From Methanospirillum hungatei (GTDB lineage Archaea > Halobacteriota > Methanomicrobia > Methanomicrobiales > Methanospirillaceae), in assembly GCF_019263745.1 (NCBI RefSeq), contig NZ_CP077107.1, positions 2,604,001 to 2,668,000 of the forward strand: a stretch of 64,000 nt of DNA, given 5' to 3'. A program made the position numbers and the translations under genes. The notes beneath the pieces were generated by a model. It saw only the letters and a list, made by a program, of their open reading frames with translations. It did no database searches and was not told the DNA's origin. Below, one piece after another: positions 35,391 to 44,633 of this stretch (position 1 is its first letter; each line of letters begins with the position of its first letter).

Positions 35391-36622
35391 ATAGTTCATA
35401 TGAATTACTAGAAAAGATTAAACTGGGTGAAGATAACTCTATCGAATTCAAAAGGATAGAATTCAGTGGGGATAGAGTAAAAAGTCCGTCAAGAAATGAT
35501 CTCGCAGATGAAATTGCAGCTCTTGCTAATACAAATGAAGCAATCTTACTTTTAGGCATTGATGATAAAACTCGTGATATCATAGGGGTTCCATTAGATA
35601 GAATTGATCTTGTTGAAACTTATATCCGGGATATCTGTATGGATAGCATAAAACCACCAGTAATTATCCGTGCATACCGGCTTTTTCTCCCTGATCATCT
35701 GGGTGTTCAGAAAATTATCCTAAAGGTAGAGATCCCAAAAAGTCTTTTTGTTCACCAGAGCCCCGGAGGATATTTTATGAGGCTGGGAAGTTCTAAGCGA
35801 CAAATGCCTCCGGAGTATCTGGCAAGATTATTTCAACAACGAAGTCAGGCACGAATCATCTGGTTTGATGAACAGATTGCTCCTGAAACATCTTTTTCTG
35901 ACTTGGATCCCCGGTATACTGAACGATTTATTACAAAAACTGAAGATTCTCAACTGATTCAATTAGAAAAGAGGGGGCTCCTTAAACGGGATGATTCTGA
36001 TATTCTACGGGCAACAGTTGCAGGGATTCTTCTCTGTTCACTTCATCCGGAAAATCACCTTCCTGGTGCATTTATAGAAGCCGTCCATTACAAAGGATTA
36101 GTTCAGGACTCACATTATCAGATTGATGCACGATCCATCACCGGCCCACTTGATCAACAGATTGATGATGCTGTCTCCTTTGTGATGAAAAACCAACAGG
36201 TGACCGCCAGAAAAACCCCCGACCGTGTTGAAAAGTATCAATTCAGCAATCGGGCAGTTTTTGAAGCGATTGTCAATGCAGTAGCGCATCGGGATTATTC
36301 GATATATGGATCCAAAATACGCCTTTTTCTCTTTGATGATCGCCTGGAGATTTTCTCACCTGGCTCTCTTCCAAACACAATGAGTTTAGAAACCATTGAA
36401 CTGAGACAATCCACGAGAAATGAACTCGTAACTTCACTTCTGGCTGAATGCCCAGTTTCATATTCGGAACGGATTGGTGGACGAAAACACTATATGGAAA
36501 AACGTGGAGATGGAGTTCCTATAATTATCAGAGAAAGCATGGAATTGTCCGGAAAAAGACCTGAGTATAAACTACTTGATCATAGCGAACTTTTTCTTAC
36601 GATATTTGCCGCTGATGTATAA
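35384..36622 (+). CDS. AlbA_2/Schlafen-like ATP-binding protein
   Basis: A 412-residue COG2865-type protein. The N-terminal AlbA_2 (Schlafen-like) domain (about 10-125) starts SIEFKRIEF and has DEIAALANTNEAILLLGIDD. A central linker leads to an ATP-binding C-terminal region near 270-340 with FEAIVNAVAHRDYSIYGSKI and RLEIFSPGSLPN, the pattern of HATPase_c_4. AlbA_2 domains bind or cut nucleic acid in several defence systems. It starts seven bases inside the PHP-ATPase gene. The last gene of that operon; the polyferredoxin downstream may overlap its end but is separate in function. Confidence 0.88.
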   Translation: MLDSSYELLEKIKLGEDNSIEFKRIEFSGDRVKSPSRNDLADEIAALANTNEAILLLGIDDKTRDIIGVPLDRIDLVETYIRDICMDSIKPPVIIRAYRLFLPDHLGVQKIILKVEIPKSLFVHQSPGGYFMRLGSSKRQMPPEYLARLFQQRSQARIIWFDEQIAPETSFSDLDPRYTERFITKTEDSQLIQLEKRGLLKRDDSDILRATVAGILLCSLHPENHLPGAFIEAVHYKGLVQDSHYQIDARSITGPLDQQIDDAVSFVMKNQQVTARKTPDRVEKYQFSNRAVFEAIVNAVAHRDYSIYGSKIRLFLFDDRLEIFSPGSLPNTMSLETIELRQSTRNELVTSLLAECPVSYSERIGGRKHYMEKRGDGVPIIIRESMELSGKRPEYKLLDHSELFLTIFAADV

Positions 36623-36647
36623 TTTTAATCATACATCACATCCAATA

Positions 36648-37436
36648 ATGCCGATGAATACCATATCTACAGATACTATGGCGAAAGAGAACAAAAACAA
36701 AACCTCATCACCGAGGCAGAAGATCCGGCTGATCCTTCTGATCCTGTCGTTTCTCCTGATTCCTGTTACGATATTCTATATCTCCCCCATAATCCTGATG
36801 ATGGGTGCTGCAGAAGGAATAGTCACCGGTAGCCTGATCCTCTATATTCTGTTATTCTTCATTGCACTCTTCGCAGGACGGATTTGGTGCGGTTGGCTCT
36901 GCCCGATGGGTGCCTGGCAGGAATTCTGGTCTCCGGTTATCAAAAGGCCAGTGACTGCCGGGTGGCGTGACCTGGTCAAATATGGGTTCACCGTGTTGTT
37001 GCTATTCGCAATTGTTTCATCCTTCATCGCTGCCGGTAGTATTAAAGGGATTGATATCTTTTACGGGACCATCGGGGGAATTTCCATCTCATCTCTTGAT
37101 GTTCTGCAGGTCGTCATGATGATCTTCATCACTATCCTGGTGGTTGCGTTCATAACCGGCAAGCGGGGTTTCTGTCATGTCGTCTGCCCGATCGCCGGGA
37201 TCATGATAGCCGGGCGTTTCCTCGCAAATCGTGTTGGATGGTCTGCCCTCAGGTTATCAGTGCAGAATGATGCATGTACGAGCTGCAGAACTTGCCAGAA
37301 AGAATGTCCGATGGGCCTTTCGGTCCCGGAGATGGTCCGGAATAATCAGATGGAGAATCCTGATTGTATTCTTTGTGCCCGGTGTGCTGATACCTGCCCT
37401 GAAGGGGTTATCGGATACTCGATCAGACGGAAATAG
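36648..37436 (+). CDS. NapH-like membrane polyferredoxin
   Basis: A 262-residue integral membrane iron-sulfur protein. Four membrane helices (about 25-45, 50-75, 95-120, 140-165) carry the two NapH/CcoG-type motifs RIWCGWLCPMGAWQE and FCHVVCPIAGI. The C-terminal ferredoxin domain binds two 4Fe-4S clusters (CTSCRTCQKECPMG and CILCARCADTCPEG). Such proteins pass electrons across the membrane from a quinol or ferredoxin; the partner here is unknown. The frame is open from 36576, but the ATG at 36648 lies after the upstream gene's stop (36622). No strong ribosome site is seen. Confidence 0.88.
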   Translation: MPMNTISTDTMAKENKNKTSSPRQKIRLILLILSFLLIPVTIFYISPIILMMGAAEGIVTGSLILYILLFFIALFAGRIWCGWLCPMGAWQEFWSPVIKRPVTAGWRDLVKYGFTVLLLFAIVSSFIAAGSIKGIDIFYGTIGGISISSLDVLQVVMMIFITILVVAFITGKRGFCHVVCPIAGIMIAGRFLANRVGWSALRLSVQNDACTSCRTCQKECPMGLSVPEMVRNNQMENPDCILCARCADTCPEGVIGYSIRRK

Positions 37437-37583
37437 AAAAATCCAACGGCATGATGATATTTTCCTGTTTTGTCAGGATCTTATTCAATCCCCGTTCAAC
37501 AGAAAAAGACGGGAGAAAAGAGATTGGGCATGATACATGAGGTAACAGCATTACCGTGTATCAGTTACTTCTCCCCTCTGACC

Positions 37584-38147
37584 TTAACCACATTCTCCTA
37601 AACACGCTTTCATATCATCAGCTTTCAGACATGCAATTTCCTGAGCCAGACAGTTATTATTTTCAAGTGCTGTCCCGATGATTTCAAAATAAATGCCCGT
37701 ATTTTCAAACGTGTCGACCTCAATTGTATCAAGTTCCTTTTTTTCACGAGCAAAGGATTTTAGAGCCTCTCCTTCGTAAAAACCGAGGGGATTTACGCGA
37801 AGTGTGAGAACCTTGTTTTCATAAGGCAACGACAGATTAGAAATACTTATGAGTGATACTGATTCACCGCCAGTACCGGAAAAGACAACCGCTGCATGTA
37901 CCGGACCGGTGATAGACTGTACGAGTGTATCAGGAATCAAAAGATTTTTCTTTCCATCTGAAAAATGGGCATACGGAATGATATCCTTCACAATAATATC
38001 CGTTATCCCTTCTGATCCATGAATGATGGAACTTTCACCGCCCTGAACGTATATTACATATCGGGGAGATTCATCAGCAATAGAGACTCCTGCCAGTGAA
38101 ACCAGGATGAATAAACAAATGAATCCAGATAATAGGTAACGATTCAT
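37584..38147 (-). CDS. Secreted protein of unknown function
   Basis: A 187-residue exported protein with a signal peptide (LLSGFICLFILVSLAGVSIA, residues 5-24). The mature part is strand-rich (YVIYVQGGESSIIHGSEG, DIIPYAHFSDGKKNLLIPD) and ends in a cysteine-containing tail (CLAQEIACLKADDMKACLGEC) with four cysteines. I recognise no family. It is convergent with the polyferredoxin and stands alone. Confidence 0.7.
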   Translation of the reverse strand: MNRYLLSGFICLFILVSLAGVSIADESPRYVIYVQGGESSIIHGSEGITDIIVKDIIPYAHFSDGKKNLLIPDTLVQSITGPVHAAVVFSGTGGESVSLISISNLSLPYENKVLTLRVNPLGFYEGEALKSFAREKKELDTIEVDTFENTGIYFEIIGTALENNNCLAQEIACLKADDMKACLGECG

Positions 38148-38397
38148 ACTTCTTCTCGCTCTGTATGCGATATGTTTGTTTCGATATGAATTTATGGTTA
38201 CCGAGGATAATGCATCGATGCAGATAAGGCTCTATGCCCGTGGGCTTGCTGCTATTGGAGAGCAGGTGTGTTCTGGATCGATTGCGTTTATTTTCAAATT
38301 TTAAAAATTACCAGAATATCGATTCAGGATCGTTTCCGAATCATGATCATTGTGAGTGCCATCTAAAACGAAATTTCCGAGATAATGAGGAGAAGAA
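38148..38397. other. Intergenic region upstream of the secreted-protein gene
   Basis: About 250 bases holding the promoter of the secreted-protein gene. Nothing else can be supported. Confidence 0.4.
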
Positions 38398-38601
38398 ATG
38401 AGTAAACCGATGAAAGAGAACGATGAATTATTTGTACGGGACGTGAAATCAGCATATGATGAGGAGTTGCAGGTAAAAGAGAAGGAGGATATCGAAAGCC
38501 TGTAGCGGCTTTTACCTCAGCTCTTCCAGATTCAGACCGATGATCAACTGAACTACGGTATCTACCGGATTATGAAAATTTCAGCAATAGTTATCCGATA
38601 A
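38398..38601 (+). pseudogene. Amber-interrupted short frame, N-terminus of a lost gene
   Basis: From the ATG at 38398 (GAGGAGAAGAA upstream) the frame reads NDELFVRDVKSAYDEELQVK and EKEDIESL, then a TAG at 38503, and then continues in frame RLLPQLFQIQTDDQLNYGIYR to a TAA at 38599. The pattern after the TAG (DQLNYGIYRIM) is one I associate with N-termini of restriction-modification enzymes, but this is not certain. The gene after it is missing. A premature stop in a decayed gene is the simplest reading; there is no sign of pyrrolysine genes here. Confidence 0.45.
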
Positions 38602-38734
38602 TTTCTTTATCCGAACAACTTCATACACAATTGAAACTGAAACAAGCCGTAACATTCCCCATTTGTATGGTTTACCAATATTTTCTCTGGGATCACTCTC
38701 TCCTGTCATATTTATACAGAAACTTTCGCTCAAT
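38602..38734. other. Gap before the CARF regulator gene
   Basis: Short AT-rich spacer. No features seen. Confidence 0.4.
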
Positions 38735-39412
38735 TTACACTACGTTGTCTTTTGGGGGATTGTATCGCATAATCATGATCTCACCAGATGGAGAGATTGA
38801 TGCAAATTTGTTCTTACCCCGTGATTCAACCGTTATCCATTGAAGACCTGAAAGTCTTGAACATTGGCGCGAGATTGTGCTTTCAGAAATTTGCAATCGG
38901 GAAGCGATATCTGCAAAAGAAGTGGGTCCATTTTTTTTGATGTCATGTAATAGATAATACTCTTTTTCATCAGGAGAGTTTGCAATGTAAGGAAGAGAGA
39001 TGATCTGTAGGTCTCGCCCGATATCTGAAAAAGAAGTTACCAGATCAATTTTATCAGAAACTGTGATGGAGGCTGTTGTTAGAGCAATGAGAATCTCTCT
39101 TGGTCCACCGGAAAGATTTACATATAATTTATCATTGTTTCCTGGTTTTCCTGCAGATTCACTGAGAGAACGAATGAAAACAAATACCATGCTCATGAAA
39201 TCGCGGTGATCTACTTTTAAAATGTCAATAGTTATTCCATCACCAATTTTCCTAGTTAACTCTTGGATTTCTTCAATAGCCCGAAATGATCTATCATCGT
39301 CATCGATTGGTCTAATGAGAATTATGGAATCGTTCGATTCAATACCAAATCTCACTAATAGGGAAAGGAGGTGAGTGGTATCAAATCCAATGGGAGATAT
39401 GTATGTTTTCAT
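38735..39412 (-). CDS. csa3: Csa3-like CARF-HTH transcription regulator
   Basis: A 225-residue two-domain regulator. The N-terminal CARF Rossmann domain (about 1-135) begins MKTYISPIGFDTTHLLSLLV and has the ligand loop LYVNLSGGPREI; CARF domains sense cyclic oligoadenylates. The C-terminal winged helix (about 150-225) has SFADIASRLQISESTISRQC. Csa3 proteins in archaea control cas genes and spacer acquisition. It is divergent from cas6 over a shared 104-base region, as expected for a locus regulator. The start at 39412 is used; the frame to 39478 extends through the promoter. Type I-D does not itself make cyclic oligoadenylates by Cas10d, so the ligand source is open. Confidence 0.9.
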   Translation of the reverse strand: MKTYISPIGFDTTHLLSLLVRFGIESNDSIILIRPIDDDDRSFRAIEEIQELTRKIGDGITIDILKVDHRDFMSMVFVFIRSLSESAGKPGNNDKLYVNLSGGPREILIALTTASITVSDKIDLVTSFSDIGRDLQIISLPYIANSPDEKEYYLLHDIKKNGPTSFADIASRLQISESTISRQCSRLSGLQWITVESRGKNKFASISPSGEIMIMRYNPPKDNVV

Positions 39413-39516
39413 ATTGTCAAAACACTTGCACTTTTTTACATTTGATGCATTTATATGAAATGATTCTCGTCTACACAATAAGTAACATTTATGGTAGGTT
39501 AATTCAATTAGAAATT
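39413..39516. promoter_or_regulatory. Divergent csa3/cas promoter region
   Basis: The 104 bases between the two start codons must hold both promoters. A TATA-like TTTATATG lies at 39450-39457, on the way to cas6. An AT-rich segment sits near csa3. The Csa3-like protein is the likely regulator. Confidence 0.5.
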
Positions 39517-40374
39517 ATGCATCTGATCCATCTTACAGTTTCTCCAAAAACTTCATTTCAGATTCCACTTAGTGATGGATATCAGTTATATTCAGCCCTT
39601 CTTTCCCTAATCAAGGAAAAGTATCCGGATACAAGTTTAAAAATTCATAATTCGCCTCTCCCCTCCTTATCAACAACGGGATTGATAGGCAGATTTGAAA
39701 AGTCGTCACAAAAGGGCCACAAATCCGTAAAAATTGGTGAAGAATATTCCTGGAGGATTGGAATTACTGATCCTCATGATGAAGAACTTTTTAATCACAT
39801 TATCACTCCTTTTTTATTAGACAGAAAAGAAATTTCTCTTTTTGAAGGTAATTTATGCATTTCTTCGATGGAAACACAATACCAGTCATTTCAGGATATC
39901 ATTCAGAAAGTGGGGGGATATCGCAGGCCTGCTATTCAGATGGACTTTATGACTCCGACCTGCATTCAATATAGAAACAGCCGGGTAACTGAGATGTTCC
40001 CAAATCGGATTGCAGTATTTTTTTCAATACTCTCCAAATACAATCAAGTCTGTCCGGAAAATTTACGTCTTGCACTCAATCGAGATGATTTTGGGAGATA
40101 TTTACTTGAATCTCCTAACCCACAAACATACCGAACACATTCGGTTTTAACCAATACGATATTTGATTCAAAAAAACAGCATCCTCGTCCGATTTTTAAA
40201 CAAGGGTTTACCGGAATATGTAGATATATTTTCACCGGGGATTCTCCCATTTCCATCATTAATGCCTCTCTCATTCTTGCCCATTTTGCAGAATATTGTG
40301 GTGTTGGATCAAGTGTGTCACGTGGATGTGGCCAGGTATCCGTTTCTTTTTTGGAGGATAATTATGCAAACTAA
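39517..40374 (+). CDS. cas6: Cas6 CRISPR RNA endonuclease
   Basis: Cas6 cuts the long repeat-spacer RNA to make crRNAs. The 285 residues start MHLIHLTVSPKTSFQIPLSDGYQLYSALLS and end in the RNA-binding G-loop GVGSSVSRGCGQVSV, the family signature. The ATG at 39517 gives the canonical length, and a longer frame from 39403 would run through the divergent promoter. The next gene begins 10 bases inside it. The repeats downstream end in ATTGAAAC, the usual Cas6 5' handle. Confidence 0.93.
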   Translation: MHLIHLTVSPKTSFQIPLSDGYQLYSALLSLIKEKYPDTSLKIHNSPLPSLSTTGLIGRFEKSSQKGHKSVKIGEEYSWRIGITDPHDEELFNHIITPFLLDRKEISLFEGNLCISSMETQYQSFQDIIQKVGGYRRPAIQMDFMTPTCIQYRNSRVTEMFPNRIAVFFSILSKYNQVCPENLRLALNRDDFGRYLLESPNPQTYRTHSVLTNTIFDSKKQHPRPIFKQGFTGICRYIFTGDSPISIINASLILAHFAEYCGVGSSVSRGCGQVSVSFLEDNYAN

Positions 40375-43300
40375 AAACATTACATCAGTATTTACTCATG
40401 AAATGCTGTTTGGAGATGGAATAGGCGACCATGATGAGAAACATGAGGATTTTGATGATCTCCTGTATGATTATTTCAAGATAATTGATCATCCTCTTAG
40501 AACGTCAAAATATGCTTACATGCCTGCAAAAAGTGTTGAATTCGGAAAAACCGATCAACCAATGATTAATCACATCCGGAACGGAATTCAGGCACTTATT
40601 GAACTAAATAAAACACTTATTCATAGTGGTTCTTCATCTTATCTTCCAGCTTCCCAACTACGTGAAGTTATAGCTCTCTTCTCAATTCACGATTTTCATA
40701 AGATTATTGGGAAAGAGTGGAGGGAACAGTTTGATCTGACTGAGGACGAGGTGATGAGTTTTGCCCGTGCTATTCAGGCAGACAAATTTGCCCCAACTCT
40801 AAAACCAAGTGATTTTCACTCAATCGCAATTGCGACACATTCAACACAGGGATTTCATGGTGACCTATCACCTATCTTTCTTAAGTATAAAAACTGGCTT
40901 TTACTTGCTGACATTTTTGCAAGTCTAGAAAAACCAGCGGTCACAGAGGGAATGAAAAAGCATATTGGCTTTATCGACAAAAGAAAAACTTTCTATTATC
41001 ACATTTTTTCGGAATCAATCGGTTTGGTGTCCAACCTTGTTCATGCAGCCGTTTCAGAATGGGCAAGGCAATATGATCTCCTTCCATTGTTATTTTTTGA
41101 GAAAGGGGTTATTTATCTGGGGGACGTAAATGCTGGCTTTACTCTTAACGATGTAGGACAAATTGAAGAGATATATCAAGAATTAATCAAAAAGATTCAT
41201 TCATCGCATGAATCACTGTCAAGACCTGAAAAATTGCAGAAATATATTCAGGTACAGGGTTCGAAAGGACTCTTTTCCGTTGAAGAATCATTCTTCTTTT
41301 ATTCGGGCATTCATACGGTCTCAAAAGCATTTCTTGCTGCAGCGGTCATGGTAGATGAAAAGAATAAGTCCGGAAGCATTGAAATTGATACATCGGCACC
41401 TTACCTTACACTCAATAAATCTGATATTGAGATGCAGTTTCCCCCTGCTCGTGAGATTCTAATACCTGCTCACTCTATTCAGGATATTGCTGTTAATGGA
41501 AATAAAATCCCAGTTTCTGATGTCAGAATCACATGCAACAACGAAGAGAGAAAAGCAAAGAAATTTACTCTCATTCCTGAATCAGTTTTTATTAATGGAA
41601 CAGCAGTACCCGGAAAAATAACTATTACTGGTATCGGACTTATGCCAAGCATGGTGGGATACCGTTGTCATATTCTTGATGATTTTAGTGTTGATATCGG
41701 TTGGGATGAATCAATTATTCCTCTTGCACGAGCGATATCCGGAATTCGAAAAGATGTGATTGCTGAACTTATAAAATCCGGTTCTCTGCCGTCTGATGAT
41801 CCTCTTATTGAGACATGCAGGATGTTTCAAACAAATGACGATCTCACTCTAAAAATGGTTTCGTATGCAGGAGAATATAAGGGCCAGGATCATCATTCTG
41901 TAGGAGGATTTTGGAATTATTCATATGCCATTGCCCGTGATATTCTTGACCGAGAAATCAATGGAGTGTTATTCTCACAAATAGCTTCGATACAAGAGAA
42001 GATTTCTTATCTGAATACCCTGGTTGATGAGTATCTTTCTACTGTTTCGTCAGAGAACCTTGAGAAATTTGAGTCATCCATTCTGTACCCTTATAAGGAA
42101 AAATTTCTGGTATGGCTCAGTGAAAACCTGAATATTCATGGATCTATGCTCTATGGTTCGTTTGAAAATAAAACGAATAAATTTAAAGCCTATTGTGAAG
42201 GGACTGGTATCTGCAGGCTGACCAATGATACACCTTATGATAAAGAACGAAAGACGACCTCAATGGATGTTAGTATGCTTAAATACAGTTTCTCGAACCG
42301 GGTTCCCATCGGTTCAAGTGAACCAAGTCTGTATGTATCAGTTCCTGTTCAGATTGAGCTTGGTCTTCGGTCTATCGGTCATGGTATAAGGAAAGGCTCT
42401 GATAAAATTTACTTCAGATTAATTCCTGATTACCATTTTAGTAATACTACAGCAGATATTTTCAGTCAGTTTGCGAATTATTTTGATGGGGATTCCGGAA
42501 CAAGGATTCTGGATTTAGCCCATGAATTTATTGGAGATGACTTTCCTTCCGAGGATTCAATGGTCAGTCTGTTAATTGCTGAATCCGGAAGGAAAAATCT
42601 GTGCCAATTTGCAGGTCTTGGTTTTTCTTACCAGAATTCTACGTTTGATTTTGTTTTTAACAAAAAAAGGAATGGAGATGGAGAATACTGGTTTTTTGGA
42701 TCTTATCTTGCATTAATTCTGGCATCTGTTACCGGATGCAGGGTTGTTGCGGGAGAAAACCCAATATGTATGACGAGTGGCGATGAGTTCTCAGAATTTG
42801 TTGTATTGGAGGCTCCACATGTAGCAGTTAAAAGAATTTTTTCAGACAGGATCAAATTATCGGATTTAAAAAAGACTCTCATAACAGCATCTTTGATCAT
42901 TTCTATGGGATATGAGATTCGGATGGATGATACAGCTTTTGTCAGGTTTTTGCAGACATTTCGGAATCACCCATTCCCTGGTAGTACATTATTAAAGCAG
43001 ATCAGGCGGGTATACGAACAGGATAAAAAGAAAGGTGGTATGGGTGGTTTTGTTAATGCTGCCAGAGGCTGGCGTAAAGTGGATGGAGAAATTGTTAAAT
43101 CAGAGTATCCGGGCTTCATTGATCAGGCAATAAAACTGGACAAGTATGGAGAGAATTCAATGGCAGTAGCATCAATTCATGAACTAGCCCAACTTGGGCT
43201 AAATGTTGCGGTTCCAAGTAAATATGAGCCATATAAAGTGGAAAAACTGTTTCGGGAATCAGTAAAAGCAATCCTAGGGAAAAAAGGTTCTCAATACCCT

Positions 43301-43543
43301 CGTGAGGATTATGTAGATGCAGTAAGTGGCAGGCTTTTCAAAATGATAAAAAGGGCTGGAAAAGAACAGTTTTCCAGTATTCCAGGACTAGATGACTTTA
43401 GTCTGGTTGTCACTTTTGCAGAGTATTTCGTAGATCTTATCTTCTATCAGATTGCTTCAGGTGATCCGGGAAAACTGAAACGTGCTGCAAATGATCTTGC
43501 TGACGGCTTTTATTCGGCAACACTTCAAATGAGAGAAGAGTAA
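40364..43543 (+). CDS. cas10d: Cas10d/Csc3 large subunit of the type I-D complex
   Basis: A 1059-residue Cas10d. An N-terminal HD nuclease domain (about 60-260) has SIHDFHKIIGKEW with the HD pair near residue 110, and later HSIAIATHST. The rest is the degenerate Cas10 palm/large-subunit region, ending in a C-terminal part with GGMGGFVNAARGWRKVDGE and PSKYEPYKVEK typical of Csc3. In type I-D the HD nuclease is carried here rather than by Cas3. The ATG at 40364 has GGAGG at eight bases and overlaps cas6 by 11 bases. A longer frame from 40163 lies inside cas6 and is a shadow. Confidence 0.94.
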   Translation: MQTKNITSVFTHEMLFGDGIGDHDEKHEDFDDLLYDYFKIIDHPLRTSKYAYMPAKSVEFGKTDQPMINHIRNGIQALIELNKTLIHSGSSSYLPASQLREVIALFSIHDFHKIIGKEWREQFDLTEDEVMSFARAIQADKFAPTLKPSDFHSIAIATHSTQGFHGDLSPIFLKYKNWLLLADIFASLEKPAVTEGMKKHIGFIDKRKTFYYHIFSESIGLVSNLVHAAVSEWARQYDLLPLLFFEKGVIYLGDVNAGFTLNDVGQIEEIYQELIKKIHSSHESLSRPEKLQKYIQVQGSKGLFSVEESFFFYSGIHTVSKAFLAAAVMVDEKNKSGSIEIDTSAPYLTLNKSDIEMQFPPAREILIPAHSIQDIAVNGNKIPVSDVRITCNNEERKAKKFTLIPESVFINGTAVPGKITITGIGLMPSMVGYRCHILDDFSVDIGWDESIIPLARAISGIRKDVIAELIKSGSLPSDDPLIETCRMFQTNDDLTLKMVSYAGEYKGQDHHSVGGFWNYSYAIARDILDREINGVLFSQIASIQEKISYLNTLVDEYLSTVSSENLEKFESSILYPYKEKFLVWLSENLNIHGSMLYGSFENKTNKFKAYCEGTGICRLTNDTPYDKERKTTSMDVSMLKYSFSNRVPIGSSEPSLYVSVPVQIELGLRSIGHGIRKGSDKIYFRLIPDYHFSNTTADIFSQFANYFDGDSGTRILDLAHEFIGDDFPSEDSMVSLLIAESGRKNLCQFAGLGFSYQNSTFDFVFNKKRNGDGEYWFFGSYLALILASVTGCRVVAGENPICMTSGDEFSEFVVLEAPHVAVKRIFSDRIKLSDLKKTLITASLIISMGYEIRMDDTAFVRFLQTFRNHPFPGSTLLKQIRRVYEQDKKKGGMGGFVNAARGWRKVDGEIVKSEYPGFIDQAIKLDKYGENSMAVASIHELAQLGLNVAVPSKYEPYKVEKLFRESVKAILGKKGSQYPREDYVDAVSGRLFKMIKRAGKEQFSSIPGLDDFSLVVTFAEYFVDLIFYQIASGDPGKLKRAANDLADGFYSATLQMREE

Positions 43544-43608
43544 TTTGAATCGAGAAAGGAAACAACAGAATCAGAATCACTTGTGATATCAGAACAGGAG
43601 AATTAATC

Positions 43609-44616
43609 ATGGCAGATAAATCAATTCAGTCATTTTGTGATAGCATTAAACCATATACATTAGAAAAACCGGAGCGGAAACCGAAACAGAACTATATCAG
43701 CATCCTCATCCTTCGCGAACTGCAAAGTGCCGCACGATTTACTACCGATGGAACTGAAGCTAACTCATCTATCATTCGGATAGGTGAAGAAGAAGTTACG
43801 GTGGGAAAACTCTTTGGAAGAAAACAGGTAGCAAGTGACAGAAGAATAGCAAAGGCACTACAAAGAGATCTGATCGCTGAAAAGATGAATACATTCTATA
43901 AGAAAGGCGATTGGAGTGGATGCTCAATGGAAGTAACGAAGATGTGCCAGAAGTGCCCTGAATGTGCATTATTTGGTAGTGCTGCATCAGAAGGGGAGAT
44001 GAGTGTAACTTCACGTGTCATGTATGATGAAGCGTATACAATTCGGTCGATAAATTCAGTAGTTGAAGAATTTTTCCAGAATGCTCCGGGAGATGACTAT
44101 GCCAAAAAGCCGACATCCGGAATTCGTGAACCTGATTTTTTCAAAGAAGGGACATTATTTCCTTGTGTAGTAACATTACGGGATGTTACATGTGAAGAGG
44201 TCTTATTTTTTTTGAATATCACTGATAGAAATACCCGGTATGGTGCTACAGGAACCAGATTTGGGAAGACGAGAAACCATATTCTTGGAATTTTTGCCTC
44301 TAACCGTGAAGGTCCTTCAAGTCTGGAAATTTCCAGGGGGGTTGCTCTCAGGCTTGCCGGAGGAGATGAAACGAAACTGCCAGATTCAGGGGAACTCAAG
44401 AATATTCTGGGACAAGATAGTCTGCCTCTTCAGGATGTAAAAAAATATGCTCTGGATACATATCAGCAATTGGATAAAACTCATCGAATTGCCGGAATTC
44501 ATTTGAAAGAATCTGAAGTGTCTGCTCTCCTTGAAACAATGAAAGAAGATACTATTATAAAAGAAACATTACTTGCCCAGATTGATAAAATATCTGAGTT
44601 CCTGGCGGTACAATAA
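43609..44616 (+). CDS. csc2: Csc2, Cas7-type backbone subunit of type I-D
   Basis: A 335-residue Cas7-family protein that forms the crRNA-binding backbone of the type I-D Cascade. Motifs include NYISILILRELQSAARFTTDG, CQKCPECALFGSA (a zinc-like cysteine cluster typical of Csc2), VTSRVMYDEAYTIRS and the glycine stretch YGATGTRFGKTRNHILGIFA. Sixty-five bases separate it from cas10d, and csc1 follows after 17 bases. GGAGAATTAATC precedes the ATG. Confidence 0.94.
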   Translation: MADKSIQSFCDSIKPYTLEKPERKPKQNYISILILRELQSAARFTTDGTEANSSIIRIGEEEVTVGKLFGRKQVASDRRIAKALQRDLIAEKMNTFYKKGDWSGCSMEVTKMCQKCPECALFGSAASEGEMSVTSRVMYDEAYTIRSINSVVEEFFQNAPGDDYAKKPTSGIREPDFFKEGTLFPCVVTLRDVTCEEVLFFLNITDRNTRYGATGTRFGKTRNHILGIFASNREGPSSLEISRGVALRLAGGDETKLPDSGELKNILGQDSLPLQDVKKYALDTYQQLDKTHRIAGIHLKESEVSALLETMKEDTIIKETLLAQIDKISEFLAVQ

Positions 44617-44633
44617 AGAGATTGGAGTGGCGT

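Noticed and set aside
38503-38505. TAG as a pyrrolysine codon
   Set aside because: No pyrrolysine genes are in this window, the gene looks truncated and a nonsense mutation is simpler.
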